Assembly (NCBI GenBank): GCA_029975295.1
Contig: JARKPK010000156.1
Coordinates: 1-64,000, forward strand
DNA from: Thermoguttaceae bacterium
GTDB lineage: Bacteria > Planctomycetota > Planctomycetia > Pirellulales > Thermoguttaceae
Direction of reading: 5' to 3'
Length of the DNA stretch: 64,000 bases
Shown here piece after piece: positions 1 through 9,882 of this stretch. Under the pieces are notes generated by a model that made no database searches, was not told the origin of the DNA, and worked only from the letters and a program-made list of their open reading frames with translations. Position 1 is the stretch's first letter, and the number at the start of each line of letters is the position of its first letter. Made by a program: the position numbers and the translations under genes.

Positions 1-3000
1 ACGAAACGGCGGGCAATTGTGTGAACGACTTGGCTTTCCGGGCGAGCCCGGCGGCTCGGCACACCCACCGTTGGGTTCGGATCGTCGCTCAAGCCGCCCA
101 TGCCCACCTGGGCGGGAGTCTGCACCGCCACACCGCCGGCAAATGCCGCGGGCCGCATCGGCATCGCCACGGCGGCCGGCACAACGCCCGCGCCGGTCAA
201 GGCGTCGGCAGCAGTCGGCCCAACCGACACCTCCGCCGCCGCACCGCTCACATCGGGAAGCAGAGAGGATCGGGCCGACCGGATCTCGCCCGGGGCGTTC
301 TCTCCCGCTTCGCCGCTGCTCGGTGCGCGACGCCGCACCGAAATCGCCTGGGCGACGGATGCTTCGCCCGATGGTCCGGCGATCGCGCCGGGCAGCCCGG
401 CCGCCGGCATCGAACCATCGCTTGCCTGTTTGGCAAGAGTCATCGCACCGGCAACCGCCACCGCGCTCCCATCCCGCCCCGAAGCCGCCGGGCCGACCGG
501 ATTGCGTTCACCCGACTCGGCCGGGTCGGTCGTCGTCGCGGCAAGGCTAACCGGCGTGAGCCCGCGACCGACCACCTGCGGCATGGCTTGCGCCATCGAA
601 TCGCTCCCGCCGCCCGATCGGTTATCGCGGCGAGAACGACGCGACGATTCGGCCGGAGCGGGCGACGCCGCCGGGTCGGACGCCACCTCGACGGTCATCC
701 GCGACGCTCCCGAAAGGCCCATTGCCGCCGAGCTGCTGCCCGAGCCGACACGGGCGACTTGGATCTCCGAGCTTTGCGGACGGGGCGTATCGGCCGTGGT
801 TGGCCCGCGAGCCGCTCCTGGGGGCTGAGTTTCGCCGGTTGCTCCCGGCGAGCCAACGGACGGACCAACGTTGGCATCAACCTGGGCAACAAGAGTCGCT
901 CTACCGGCCCGGGCTGCTGCCGACGCGGGCGCAACCGGGTCCGGCGTTGCGGTCGAGTCGATTCGGCCCGGCAAACGCATCGAGGCCGAGGCGCCCATCG
1001 CCAGGGCCTCGCCGCCGACAGGCGACTCGAAGTCGGCCGCAGGAGTGCCCGACGTGGTTCGGCCCACGGCAACTTGTCCGAGCTTAGGGAGATCGCCGGC
1101 TGAGGCTTGCCCCTGTTCACTCATGCCGGCAATGCCGGTTTGCGCCATTTCTTCGGTTGGTTGGGCTGGTGCATGAAGCTCAATTCCTCGGGCGGTGCGC
1201 GCCACGGTGGAGGCGCGCTCGGCGCCGGTCGCATCGCTAGCCTGGCTGCGTGCGCTCCCCACAACCCGAGCTCGCACAGCAGCGGTCGGCGACGGATCAC
1301 CAACGGCTGTCTGAGATGTTACAACCCCTGCTGCGGGCGATGAAACAATCTGCCCTGGCGGCCCAACCACTTGCCGTTGCATGCCCCCGATATTCGGCTC
1401 CAACGGACTGCCCGCCGGCCCCGTTTCTCCGCTCGAAGCAGCCACCGTAGCCGACGAGCTTTCGGCTCCCTCGACCGGAAGCTCCGAGTTGCTCGGCGTT
1501 CTTGCCGGCCGGACAGCGCCACCGCCGCTGATCTCCGTTGGCTTCGACTCGTGCCGCGCAACCCGTGATACTTGGGCGACCCCGACGGCGCCGGCGGTGC
1601 CACTCGTTCCGGTCGGTCCGCTGCCCGGGGTTGCAATTTCAGTTGCCAGCACAGTGCGTCCGCTGCGCTGCGGCTGCGTTGCCTGCGGTGTCGGGGTTGT
1701 TCCGGCAGGTCGATTAGGGCCCGCCGCGGCAATCGGATTTGCCGAAGCTCCGGGTTCGCCTTGCGCCAACGAACCGAACTCGGCTGCCGCTGTCGTCCGT
1801 GATGGGCGAGGTGCCGCAGCGTTGGGCGAGGGAACAGAAGCGGCCGAACTGGCTCGCCCGCGAGGCGCCCCTTGACGTGCAGCGGCCAAGGCAGCGCCGG
1901 TCGTGGATCGCTCGGTCGCCGTCTGCGGTTGCGGCGACTCGAACTGCTGCCCGGCCAGCGCCGCCGACGCGGCGTTCCTCACCATGGGCACAGATCGAGG
2001 CTCGACAGCCAGAGTGCTCGGAGCGACTTGACCGGCAGATGCGGCAAGCGATCCGCTGTCGGCCGTCGAAACCGCGGAGGAAATAGCCGGCATTTCAGCA
2101 CGGCGCTGAATCGATGAACTGGCGGAATCGGCCACAGCAGCGGCACCACGATCGGCGACCGACGACCGACGAACCGGAAGCGACGGCCTTTGGGGGGCCG
2201 ATGCGTCGGCCACCACCGGCGGCGTTGGCGCAGCGTTGGACATGGCCGCGGACGGCGCAGACTGACGTGCAACCTCAGTCGTCGGCGGACGAACAACGGC
2301 CGACGTCTCGCTGCCATCGCCTGCCGGTTGAGTCGCCGACAACGCTTCAGCCGCGCCTGTCACCGCGACACTCGCAATCTGCCGGCCGGCAGATGATGAC
2401 GGCGATGCGGACGATTCCGCCTGCGAAGGTCGCTGCTGACGCCTGACCGCCGCCGCGGGGTTCGGTTGGCTACGGTTCTCGGCCAGTTCGTTGGGGGCGG
2501 GCAGCGACGGTTGGGGCTGCGGCAGCGAAGATGCCGCGCGCTGCGCCGCGGCCGTCTCCCGCGGCGTAGGCTGAGGCGACGCCCTCTCGGCCGCAACAGT
2601 CCTCTCCGGCTCGGCGGGCTCGGCTTGCTGCGTTGGAAGGATCGGCGCGTTGGCCAGCCTTCGACTCGGCGACTCGGCCGCAGCCGTGGCCGTCGTTTCG
2701 GGCCGTGATTGCTCGTTCCGGCGCATGGGCGCAGGCGGCTCAACCGCGGCCTCGGCCGAGGGAACGGCAAGCTCGCGCTGAGCCGGAGAAATCGCTTGCG
2801 AAACTTTGCTGGCTGCCGACGCGGCAGCCGGCAGCGGCTCGGTGCGGCTCTTCGGTTGCGGCACAGCAATCTGAGGTTGAGGGATCGGCTCGCCCACCTC
2901 CGTTTGCAATTGGCGCGGCTGACGGCTGATCTGCCCGCCTCCGGCGATATCTCGGCGCGGTGCTGTCAGATCGTGGCGTTTCAGCTCGGCCGGATTCGGT

Positions 3001-3575
3001 TGCGAAACCGGCGGCGATCGCTCTTCAACCGGTTTGCGCGACTGAAACGGCAGGTCTTGTTCGACGACTCGCTCGATCAATGGCTCGGTTTCCGGCTTCG
3101 GCGTCGTGGGGGTCGATGTCGGCTCGTCGTACGTGCTTTGGAACTCCGATGGTCGCTCGTCGGTAATATGGTAATCGGGGGTCGTCAGGCGATCGGCCGG
3201 ATCTTCCACGGCCTCGCGGCGGCGGTTCTCCATTTCCGCCCTCGCCTCGAGATAGCTGCTGATCAAATAGACATCGATCCAGAAATGGACCAGCAGGCTC
3301 ACTAAGATGCAGAACTGCACCCGTCGCAGCACGCGACCTTCAAGCCAACGGATGGCCGCGAACAACGCCAGAACGATCAATCCCACCAAACCCAGCCGGA
3401 CATAGCCGTTGTAAAGCAGGCGCGAATCGTCGAAATCGCTGACAGCCACCACGACGCCGACAATCGAACCCGCCAAAATCAACAGGGCGCAATTGATCAG
3501 CCACGATTGATCATCGAAATCGGCGCGTGGCGCCGGCTCGATTTTGCGGACGGTCTTTCGGCTGCCGAGGGGCAT
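1..3575 (-). CDS. Very long Ala/Pro/Ser-rich membrane protein, C-terminus beyond the left edge
   Basis: A reading frame runs on the minus strand from an ATG at 3575 to the left edge without a stop, about 1190 codons. I checked the frame codon by codon. The N-terminus MPLGSRKTVRK is followed by three hydrophobic segments at about residues 26-45, 58-76 and 86-107. An acidic, charged stretch comes next, and from about residue 150 the protein is almost entirely Ala, Pro, Ser, Thr, Gln and Arg, with no recognisable domain up to the edge. It is the last visible gene of the TPR-ExbB-ExbD operon, 172 bases after ExbD. By position and by its membrane anchor plus long flexible region it could be a TonB/TolA-like transducer, but this is inference: no TonB or TolA C-terminal domain is visible and the true C-terminus lies outside. 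The family is not recognised. Confidence 0.8.
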   Translation of the reverse strand, partial: MPLGSRKTVRKIEPAPRADFDDQSWLINCALLILAGSIVGVVVAVSDFDDSRLLYNGYVRLGLVGLIVLALFAAIRWLEGRVLRRVQFCILVSLLVHFWIDVYLISSYLEARAEMENRRREAVEDPADRLTTPDYHITDERPSEFQSTYDEPTSTPTTPKPETEPLIERVVEQDLPFQSRKPVEERSPPVSQPNPAELKRHDLTAPRRDIAGGGQISRQPRQLQTEVGEPIPQPQIAVPQPKSRTEPLPAAASAASKVSQAISPAQRELAVPSAEAAVEPPAPMRRNEQSRPETTATAAAESPSRRLANAPILPTQQAEPAEPERTVAAERASPQPTPRETAAAQRAASSLPQPQPSLPAPNELAENRSQPNPAAAVRRQQRPSQAESSASPSSSAGRQIASVAVTGAAEALSATQPAGDGSETSAVVRPPTTEVARQSAPSAAMSNAAPTPPVVADASAPQRPSLPVRRSSVADRGAAAVADSASSSIQRRAEMPAISSAVSTADSGSLAASAGQVAPSTLAVEPRSVPMVRNAASAALAGQQFESPQPQTATERSTTGAALAAARQGAPRGRASSAASVPSPNAAAPRPSRTTAAAEFGSLAQGEPGASANPIAAAGPNRPAGTTPTPQATQPQRSGRTVLATEIATPGSGPTGTSGTAGAVGVAQVSRVARHESKPTEISGGGAVRPARTPSNSELPVEGAESSSATVAASSGETGPAGSPLEPNIGGMQRQVVGPPGQIVSSPAAGVVTSQTAVGDPSPTAAVRARVVGSARSQASDATGAERASTVARTARGIELHAPAQPTEEMAQTGIAGMSEQGQASAGDLPKLGQVAVGRTTSGTPAADFESPVGGEALAMGASASMRLPGRIDSTATPDPVAPASAAARAGRATLVAQVDANVGPSVGSPGATGETQPPGAARGPTTADTPRPQSSEIQVARVGSGSSSAAMGLSGASRMTVEVASDPAASPAPAESSRRSRRDNRSGGGSDSMAQAMPQVVGRGLTPVSLAATTTDPAESGERNPVGPAASGRDGSAVAVAGAMTLAKQASDGSMPAAGLPGAIAGPSGEASVAQAISVRRRAPSSGEAGENAPGEIRSARSSLLPDVSGAAAEVSVGPTAADALTGAGVVPAAVAMPMRPAAFAGGVAVQTPAQVGMGGLSDDPNPTVGVPSRRARPESQVVHTIARRF

Positions 3576-3747
3576 AGAGGATATCCTTATGGCAGTTCTC
3601 GCGCGTCACAAGTTTCCATCGTCGTTCACCGCGACTGAACACGCATCCAGCAAACCGACTCCGCCGTGAACCTGGCGCCGGTGCGCCGCTCCGCGAGCGG
3701 CGCACGGCTTCGCTCGCCGACCGCGGCCGACGATGCCGCGATTCGAC

Positions 3748-4176
3748 TCAGGACGGACCTTCCCGCGTCGTCACGCGATAGTCGCGTATCTTGGCTTTAT
3801 TGCAAGCGTCCATCACGGCCACGACGTACTTCCAGGGGCAACGCTCATCGGCGCGGATGATTACAGTCGCCCGCCCCGGATTATTGACATACGTCCGATT
3901 GAGAATCTGTTGCAACTCGGTTCGATCGACGATCTTGCCCGTGACGAAGTAACGGCCCTGATCGGTCACGTTGACGAAGAGTTCTTTCGGCCGGCTGGTG
4001 ATCGGCTGCGCCTCGGCCGCCTCGGGCAGGCGAACGGCCATCTCTTTCTCTTCCTCGGCAAACTCAGTGGCGACGAGAAAAAAGATGATCAACTGGAACA
4101 CGCAGTCGATCATCGGAGTAATGTCGAACAGAGTGGACTTGCCCGAATGTATCCGAATAGCCATCGGTTGCCTCAT
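3748..4176 (-). CDS. exbD: ExbD/TolR-type biopolymer transport protein
   Basis: This 142-residue protein has the ExbD/TolR layout: a short basic N-terminus, one membrane segment at about residues 21-40 and a periplasmic domain. The segment begins ITPMIDCVFQL, and Asp24 matches the conserved membrane aspartate that ExbD/TolR uses in proton-driven energy transfer. It should act in the inner membrane with the ExbB encoded just upstream (4340-5335). The first ATG (MRQPMAIRIHS) is taken as start. A gap of 163 bases separates it from ExbB. Whether it serves a TonB-type uptake system or a Tol-type envelope system cannot be told from sequence; the TPR partner favours a Tol-like role. Confidence 0.9.
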   Translation of the reverse strand: MRQPMAIRIHSGKSTLFDITPMIDCVFQLIIFFLVATEFAEEEKEMAVRLPEAAEAQPITSRPKELFVNVTDQGRYFVTGKIVDRTELQQILNRTYVNNPGRATVIIRADERCPWKYVVAVMDACNKAKIRDYRVTTREGPS

Positions 4177-4339
4177 CCCGCAACATGCGGCGATCGCTCT
4201 TCAGCCGATCGATCTCGTATCTTGTCGAAGGCGCCCCAGCGGCAATCGCGGCGAGCCGCCGACCGATCGGCGCCTCACCTGCAAGCCCGGTTGTGTCGCC
4301 CTTGTTGATCGTCCTCAGCAATTCCTCGAAAACAAGAAC

Positions 4340-5335
4340 CTACCGCCTTGCACCGGCTGTTGCCGCCGTTCCCGTTTGCCCGACCGCACTGGTTCCGCCC
4401 CCTGCCGGCGACGAGGGGGGGGGTGGCGGCGGGCTTTCAAGCTGATCTTGGTTGATGCGCAACTTGCCCTCGAAGCGTTCCAGTTGCGGCATGATGCCCG
4501 CAATCGCCTCGTCCAACTCCCCGAATAGACGATGGATCTTCCCTTCAAAATAATGGGCAAGCATCGCCGCCGGAATAGCCACGCACAGCCCGCCGAACGT
4601 CGTCACCAAAGCCACGTAGATGCCCTCGGCCAAGTAGCGGGCCTTGTTCACGCCCGTGGGCAGATTGGCCGTCATGTAGAAGGCCATAATCATGCCCTGA
4701 ACCGTGCCCAAAAGGCCCAACAGCGGCGCAATGCCCGCGGACAGATTCAGCCAGCGCACATTGCGGTAGAGCTTGTTGGCCTCGCGCTCCGAAGCGTCGT
4801 GAACGGTTTGCTCCAATTCCGCATGGGGTCGCCCGACCTTCAAGAGCATGGCGCGAATCACATTGGCGGCCGCCGACGGAAAGTGGCGACACGCCTTATA
4901 TGCCGATCGCGGATCGAGACCGCCCTGCTGGCGCGACAGCCGGCCCAGTTGCTCGATCAGCCCGGAAGGCAACACCTTTCCGCGCCGCAGCGCCAGAGCG
5001 CGTTCCAAACCGAAAAGCACCACCAAGAACGACAGCGCCGTGATGGGATACATCAAAACGCCGCCGTCGAGATAAAGCTTCCACAAGCTGATTCGCGGCA
5101 CTTCCGCCGCCAAATCGGCCGCCTGGCGGGTGTTGGATTCCTCGACCGAGGAAGGCGCCCGAAGCGCTTCCTCGGCCGCCCGCTCACCTTCGGCAATCTT
5201 CTCCGACGGCGGCGGCTCGGCCGAAGGCCCCCCCTCGGCGCCGGACGCGGTGCACGGCGCAACGCCCAAGACGGTTGCAGCCAAGACGCAAACCAGCGAA
5301 TACTTCGGCTTCCAAACGAAGATGCTCTGTTTCAT
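4340..5335 (-). CDS. exbB: MotA/TolQ/ExbB proton channel family protein
   Basis: This 331-residue protein has an N-terminal signal-like hydrophobic segment (residues 10-30), a long acidic Ala/Glu-rich stretch and then the MotA/TolQ/ExbB channel domain (about residues 90-300). That domain shows a membrane helix near MYPITALSFLVVLFGLERA and the typical pair of helices around ISAGIAPLLGLLGTVQGM-like sequence (here LNLSAGIAPLLGLLGTVQG). The N-terminal extension before the channel domain is common in planctomycete and proteobacterial ExbB variants. The C-terminus carries an eight-proline cluster and a Gly/Ala tail. It begins 8 bases after the stop of the TPR gene, so the two are surely co-transcribed. 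It should form the proton channel with the downstream ExbD. Confidence 0.92.
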   Translation of the reverse strand: MKQSIFVWKPKYSLVCVLAATVLGVAPCTASGAEGGPSAEPPPSEKIAEGERAAEEALRAPSSVEESNTRQAADLAAEVPRISLWKLYLDGGVLMYPITALSFLVVLFGLERALALRRGKVLPSGLIEQLGRLSRQQGGLDPRSAYKACRHFPSAAANVIRAMLLKVGRPHAELEQTVHDASEREANKLYRNVRWLNLSAGIAPLLGLLGTVQGMIMAFYMTANLPTGVNKARYLAEGIYVALVTTFGGLCVAIPAAMLAHYFEGKIHRLFGELDEAIAGIMPQLERFEGKLRINQDQLESPPPPPPSSPAGGGTSAVGQTGTAATAGARR

Positions 5336-5343
5336 CGCATCAC

Positions 5344-8300
5344 TTACTGTTTCTTGAGGATGGCAATGCGTTCCTTGGCCAACGAGGCCTTGTCGCTGTT
5401 GGGATACTTCGTCACAAGCTCCTCGTACAGCTTCAGAGCCTGTTCGGTCTTCTTCAAGACTTCAAAACAACGGGCCGCCTCGTACGATGCGTCGGCCTGC
5501 CACTGCTCGAAACCGTAGCCGTAAATCACGCGGAAGAAGCTCTTGATGGCCTCTTCGTGCTGCTTCTGCTCAAACTGAATCTGCCCAATCATAAACTGCG
5601 CCCGGGCTGCCACCTCGCGCCCCGTGGCGGCGACTACCGCCTCCCACGCTTTGACGGCATCGCCGGGCTTGTCGAGGGCCCGAAGCGCCATGCCCTTTTC
5701 GAAGAGGGCCTCGGGAACAAGTTCGTTGTCGGCATGCTCCTTGATCAACTGATCCAACAGCCGCAACGCATCGGCCCATTTCTTCAATTGCGCATTGGCC
5801 TGCGCGCAATGCAACAACGACAACACCTCGGCGTTGGCAATCGCGCTTTTCGGCGCAGAGGCATAAGCGGCCGCCGCCAAATCGTACTTCTTCTGCTGGA
5901 ACAACGATTCGGCGATCATAAACGCCGCATCGGCCGACAGCGGCCCCTTCGGCCAACGGCGTCGTTGTTCCTCAAACGCGGCCTGAGCGGCCGGATAGTC
6001 GGGCTTCATGTAAAGGCTCCAACCCAACTTGTGTTGGGCCTTTTCGGCCAAGTCGTCGTTGCCCGCCTTGGCGACCGCCTGGGCGTACTGCTTTGCGGCA
6101 TCGTCAAAACGGGCGGCCAAGTAGTCGCGCTCGCCCAAATGGAAGGCGCACTCGCCCACCAACGGGCCTTCGGGGTTCGCCGCCGCCGCCTGCGCAAACG
6201 CTTTGTAGCCGTCCTCCGCCTTCCCTGCCGACTTCAACGCCCAAGCGAGTTCGTAATTCACCTTGTCGGCAAAGGGCAGCGGCGGTTGGGCGGCCGCCAA
6301 TGGCTTCAACGTCGCCGCGGCCTCGTCGTATCGTTCGAGCCCCGACTGGCAAAGGGCCAACAAGTAAAGGGCTTCGGCCTTCTCCTGCTCCTTGAGGTCT
6401 TGTCGCAAATAGGCTTCGAGATCGGAGATCCCTTCGGCAAACTTGCGGAGCTGCTGCCGCGCCATGCCGCGCAGGTAACGGGCCTTGAGAAATGCGGGAT
6501 GATCCCTGAAGCCCTGCTCCAACCGCCCGAGGGTAGCCTCGGCCCCGGCGTAGTCCTGCGTCTGAAATTGCGTCCAGGCAAGCCCAAGCAAGGCATAGGG
6601 CGCCATTTCGCCTTCGGGCCAGTCTTGCAGCGCCTGTTTGTACTCTTGCGCCGCTGCGTCCCATTGCTTCTGCGCGGCCAGATATTCGCCCAACCGGTAA
6701 CGCCCCTGCTCCGCCATTTTGCTCTTCGGATACTCGGCCAACATCTTCCGCAGCGTTGCCACAGCCGCATCGGTCGCCTGACTGGCATGCTGCGCCTGGG
6801 CGAGCAACAGCAGCACTTCGTCGGCCTGACGCCATTTGGTCGACGCCTGCTGCGAAGCCGTGAGCGCCTCGATCGCCTGGCGATGCTCGCCCGCGGCAAG
6901 CCTGCTCGCGCCGATAAGGTAATGCGCCTCGGCCAGCGTTTCCGGCGAAGCAATTCTCTTCAGAGCGGGCTCTAGGGCTGCAATGGTTTCGGCATGCTTC
7001 TTCTGAACGAAAAACACTACCGCGCGGCGAACGGTCCACAGTTCCGCGTCGGCATGTCCCGCGTGATCGGTCAACAACCGATCGAACATTTTCTGAGCCT
7101 GCGCGTAGTCCTTAAGTTGCAGGGCCGCCTCGGCCGCCACAGCCAACACGTCCGGCGTCAGTTCATGACCGGGATGCTCTTTGAGAAACTTCTCCGCGTG
7201 CGCCCTCGCCGACTCGTACTGGCGCACTTCCAACGCCGTAAACGCCGCCAAATACGCCGCCTGTGGGGCGTCGGCCGACTTTGGGTGCTTCTCCGCGATT
7301 TCGGCATACGCCGCCACCGAGGCCGCGCGCTGCTCCGGGGTTTCGTACATTGCATCGGCCCGATCCAACAACAGCGTCGGAACCCAAGACGACTTCGATA
7401 GCCCCGCGATCACAGTCGGCGTCAGCCGCGCAAGGACCTCTTGAGGCGTCCCCTCTTTAAGCCAGCATCGGGCGGCCCAATGCCAAGCCTCGGCCCGAGC
7501 CGCCACCGAGGCTTCATCGTCTTGGCCGCCGGCGAGCACCGGCTCAAGCAAACTCCGTGCCTTCGCATACTCGCCGATCTGAAAATACGCCCGCGCGCCG
7601 GCCAATCGGGCGGGTGTTGCATGCGCCGACTTGGGGAACTTCTCGGGCAGCGACGCGTACAGCTTCGAGGCGTCGGCCCACTGCTTGCTCTTGGCCAAGG
7701 CATCGGCGTTGCGCAACAACGCATAGTCCGCCAATGCGAACCCTTCCGTGCCCGCCGCCACGGCAAACCGCTGGGCCGCGGCAGCGAAGTCGCCCGCCGC
7801 AAAATCGCAATCGCCCCGGCGCATCAACACTTCGGTGCGGAGGGGGTGCTCCTTGAACTGTTCCAGGAAGCGATCGTAGGCTTTCGCCGCCGCCGGATGC
7901 TCGTTCAATTCCTCCCGCGAAACTCCCAAAGCATACAAAGCGTCGGCCGCCAATTTTTCGCCGGGATTCTTCGCCAGCGCCGCTTCGTACAGTTTCGCTG
8001 CTTCCGCCTTCTGTTGTCGGGCATAACGGCTTTCGCCCTGGTAGAACAGGGCCTCGGCCACGCGCTCGCTCTTGGGGAACTTCTCGACGAACGCCGCAAA
8101 TGCAGCGGCGGCCGCATCGAACTGTTCCGCCTTGCCTTGCTGACCGGCGATATAGTTGGCCAGCCCCTTGAAAAACCAAGCCGACTCGATGTACTTCGAA
8201 TCGGCATAATTGTCAATCACACTCTCGAACGCATCGCGGGCCGAGTTCGCGTTTCCCAACTTCAACTGGCAGATGCCCAAGTAGTAGAAAGCCCGATCGC

Positions 8301-8532
8301 GCCGCGGATCTTCTTTGTTCTCCGAGAGGAACTTGGTCCACTCGTCGGCCGCCAATGCGTATTCGCCCTTGTTCTGCAGGGCGACAGCAGCAGCGTACTG
8401 CCGCGAGGCCGCGTCGGCCCTTTCTTCCGCGGCAGAAGCTAAGTCGTGAAACGACGGCGGCGAGGCCCAGTGAACCAAACCGATGACCAACCCAAGCAAA
8501 CCCGCTTTTGCCACCAAGATCTTCATCGGCAT
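5344..8532 (-). CDS. Giant exported TPR protein of the ExbBD operon
   Basis: This 1062-residue protein opens with a signal peptide (about residues 1-36, hydrophobic core ILVAKAGLLGLVIGLVHWA). The rest is tetratricopeptide repeats with the usual A-x-x-x-Y/F-x-x-G pattern, for example near residues 45-80 and repeatedly to the C-terminus, ending in a classic unit with EQALKLYEELVTKYPNSDKA. It lacks any enzyme motif and is probably a periplasmic scaffold. The CpoB/YbgF protein of the Tol-Pal locus is a much smaller TPR protein in the same genomic setting, so an analogous role beside ExbBD is a reasonable inference. A GGGAGG ribosome-binding site lies 4 bases before the ATG at 8532 and 10 bases before an in-frame ATG at 8526, so either may be the start. 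Confidence 0.92.
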   Translation of the reverse strand: MPMKILVAKAGLLGLVIGLVHWASPPSFHDLASAAEERADAASRQYAAAVALQNKGEYALAADEWTKFLSENKEDPRRDRAFYYLGICQLKLGNANSARDAFESVIDNYADSKYIESAWFFKGLANYIAGQQGKAEQFDAAAAAFAAFVEKFPKSERVAEALFYQGESRYARQQKAEAAKLYEAALAKNPGEKLAADALYALGVSREELNEHPAAAKAYDRFLEQFKEHPLRTEVLMRRGDCDFAAGDFAAAAQRFAVAAGTEGFALADYALLRNADALAKSKQWADASKLYASLPEKFPKSAHATPARLAGARAYFQIGEYAKARSLLEPVLAGGQDDEASVAARAEAWHWAARCWLKEGTPQEVLARLTPTVIAGLSKSSWVPTLLLDRADAMYETPEQRAASVAAYAEIAEKHPKSADAPQAAYLAAFTALEVRQYESARAHAEKFLKEHPGHELTPDVLAVAAEAALQLKDYAQAQKMFDRLLTDHAGHADAELWTVRRAVVFFVQKKHAETIAALEPALKRIASPETLAEAHYLIGASRLAAGEHRQAIEALTASQQASTKWRQADEVLLLLAQAQHASQATDAAVATLRKMLAEYPKSKMAEQGRYRLGEYLAAQKQWDAAAQEYKQALQDWPEGEMAPYALLGLAWTQFQTQDYAGAEATLGRLEQGFRDHPAFLKARYLRGMARQQLRKFAEGISDLEAYLRQDLKEQEKAEALYLLALCQSGLERYDEAAATLKPLAAAQPPLPFADKVNYELAWALKSAGKAEDGYKAFAQAAAANPEGPLVGECAFHLGERDYLAARFDDAAKQYAQAVAKAGNDDLAEKAQHKLGWSLYMKPDYPAAQAAFEEQRRRWPKGPLSADAAFMIAESLFQQKKYDLAAAAYASAPKSAIANAEVLSLLHCAQANAQLKKWADALRLLDQLIKEHADNELVPEALFEKGMALRALDKPGDAVKAWEAVVAATGREVAARAQFMIGQIQFEQKQHEEAIKSFFRVIYGYGFEQWQADASYEAARCFEVLKKTEQALKLYEELVTKYPNSDKASLAKERIAILKKQ

Positions 8533-9241
8533 CTGACCTCCCTAATACCAATCAGCGGCAACCGCGATCCCTTCAACAAGTTGCACAACACCGGCCCGTC
8601 GTCAACACACCCCGAGCAACAAGACAGCCATCGGCGACGTGAGACCAAGTCCTGCCAACCGGCCCATCGCCGCAGGAGCAATGCCTCTCCAAGAATTCGC
8701 CAACCGATCTGACAAGGCCCGGCCGTGGGCGTAATCACCGATCACACGAACGATCCGACCGAACCGGCGCCCCATCGATACACCCGCGCCATCCGACTCT
8801 CATTCTTGCCTACCCGAATCGCGGCGATGCGGCCGCTCGGCAAGGTGTCGTGGCTCTGCAAATGGAGGGAAATCTGTTCCGACCGGATATTATAACGCCC
8901 CCCTGCCCCGTCAACTACCATTTCCACAGCTAAGCGGACATTCGGACCCAATATCCATCGGTTTCATCCATCGGCCTCGCATGCCGCCCAAGCCATTGAG
9001 CCACGCGGAACACTCTGTTCGGGCTTGCCCGGTTCGCCGTCGAACCAGTGGCCTTCGCTGCCGCCCGCGCCTATAATTCCGCCGGTTCGTAGCCCTTGAA
9101 GACCCGTTGCTGCCATGCCGAGCCGGTGCTTAGCGGGGCGGGCTCGACAAACGCGACGTTGAGCGATTGCGCGGTCGGGCATTTCCCGCCCACTCGGTCG
9201 GTTTGTTTCGGTTCCGGTTTCCAACAGACGAAGACCACGAA
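8533..9241. other. Gene-free stretch between the TPR/ExbBD operon and the DUF309 gene
   Basis: No convincing gene is seen in these 709 bases. Short open frames here have no family resemblance and overlap each other on both strands. The stretch is the divergent upstream region of the minus-strand operon and the plus-strand DUF309 gene, and it holds one promoter-like site for the minus strand (8889-8914). Confidence 0.6.
8889..8914 (-). promoter_or_regulatory. Possible promoter of the TPR-ExbBD operon
   Basis: On the minus strand a perfect TATAAT (8889-8894) follows TTGACG (8909-8914), but the spacer is only 14 bases, shorter than the usual 16-18. If used, the operon would have a leader of about 350 bases. 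Confidence 0.3.
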
Positions 9242-9703
9242 ATGCCGCATACCGACCCACTCGCTTCTTCCGACCCGCCCGAGGACGAGCGATCGCCCAG
9301 CTTTTTCGAAGGCACGACGGCGTTCAATCGCGGGGCATACTTCCTTGCGCACGAGCGGTGGGAAGAATGGTGGATTGCCTCGGGACGCCCCGAGCGCGGT
9401 ATCTCGAAGGCATTGATTCAACTGGCTGCGGCAATGTACCATTTGCAACGGGGAAACCGGCGCGGATGCGCCAAGTTACTGGATTCCGCCCGGTTGATTC
9501 TCGCACAAAACGCGCCCAGCGCGATCGGCCATGCAGCAGGCTCCCTGGCACAGGCCATTGCCAAGTGTTCCGACGCCGCTGTGCAAGGCGGTCTTCGGCC
9601 GCCGGCTCCGCTGTTCAACGCCGTTGCGATTGCCGAGCGCGAATCACCGGCTGTGTCGCCAGACGCATTTATCATCGAGCGAGATGTCCCCCGCTCAACA
9701 TGA
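9242..9703 (+). CDS. DUF309 domain protein
   Basis: This protein of 153 residues contains the DUF309 signature: an N-terminal helix with FNRGAYFLAHERWEEWW, in which the His-Glu and Trp-Glu-x-x-Trp residues are conserved, followed by the helix LIQLAAAMYHLQRGN. The function of DUF309 proteins is not known; they are small helical proteins of plants, archaea and bacteria. The ATG at 9242 is preferred to in-frame upstream codons because the conserved region starts about 25 residues later and the extra N-terminal sequence looks non-coding. The C-terminal 40 residues are not conserved in any way I recognise. The LON-domain gene follows 179 bases downstream on the same strand. Confidence 0.8.
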   Translation: MPHTDPLASSDPPEDERSPSFFEGTTAFNRGAYFLAHERWEEWWIASGRPERGISKALIQLAAAMYHLQRGNRRGCAKLLDSARLILAQNAPSAIGHAAGSLAQAIAKCSDAAVQGGLRPPAPLFNAVAIAERESPAVSPDAFIIERDVPRST

Positions 9704-9882
9704 TTTGCCCGGACAAGTCCACACACGCAAGGGAAAACGGCTGCCTTCGCAGCAAGGCGGGTAGGTGCGTACGCCATGCGTGTGGCCCGCATGGCTCTTT
9801 CGGCGATGGGATTCAGTGGGTCGAAGCTCAGACGATCGCGCCTTGCCGAGGCCGTCGGAACATAACTGATCGGGAGTTGTCC

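Noticed and set aside
21-1103. Long plus-strand open frames across 17-3305, including a 360-codon frame
   Set aside because: They are shadows of the long minus-strand gene that reads open through 3575-1. Their composition is Arg/His-rich low complexity without any family feature.
5275-6975. 566-codon plus-strand frame, and a similar one at 7441-8442
   Set aside because: They lie opposite the TPR gene, whose repeats and operon position are clear.
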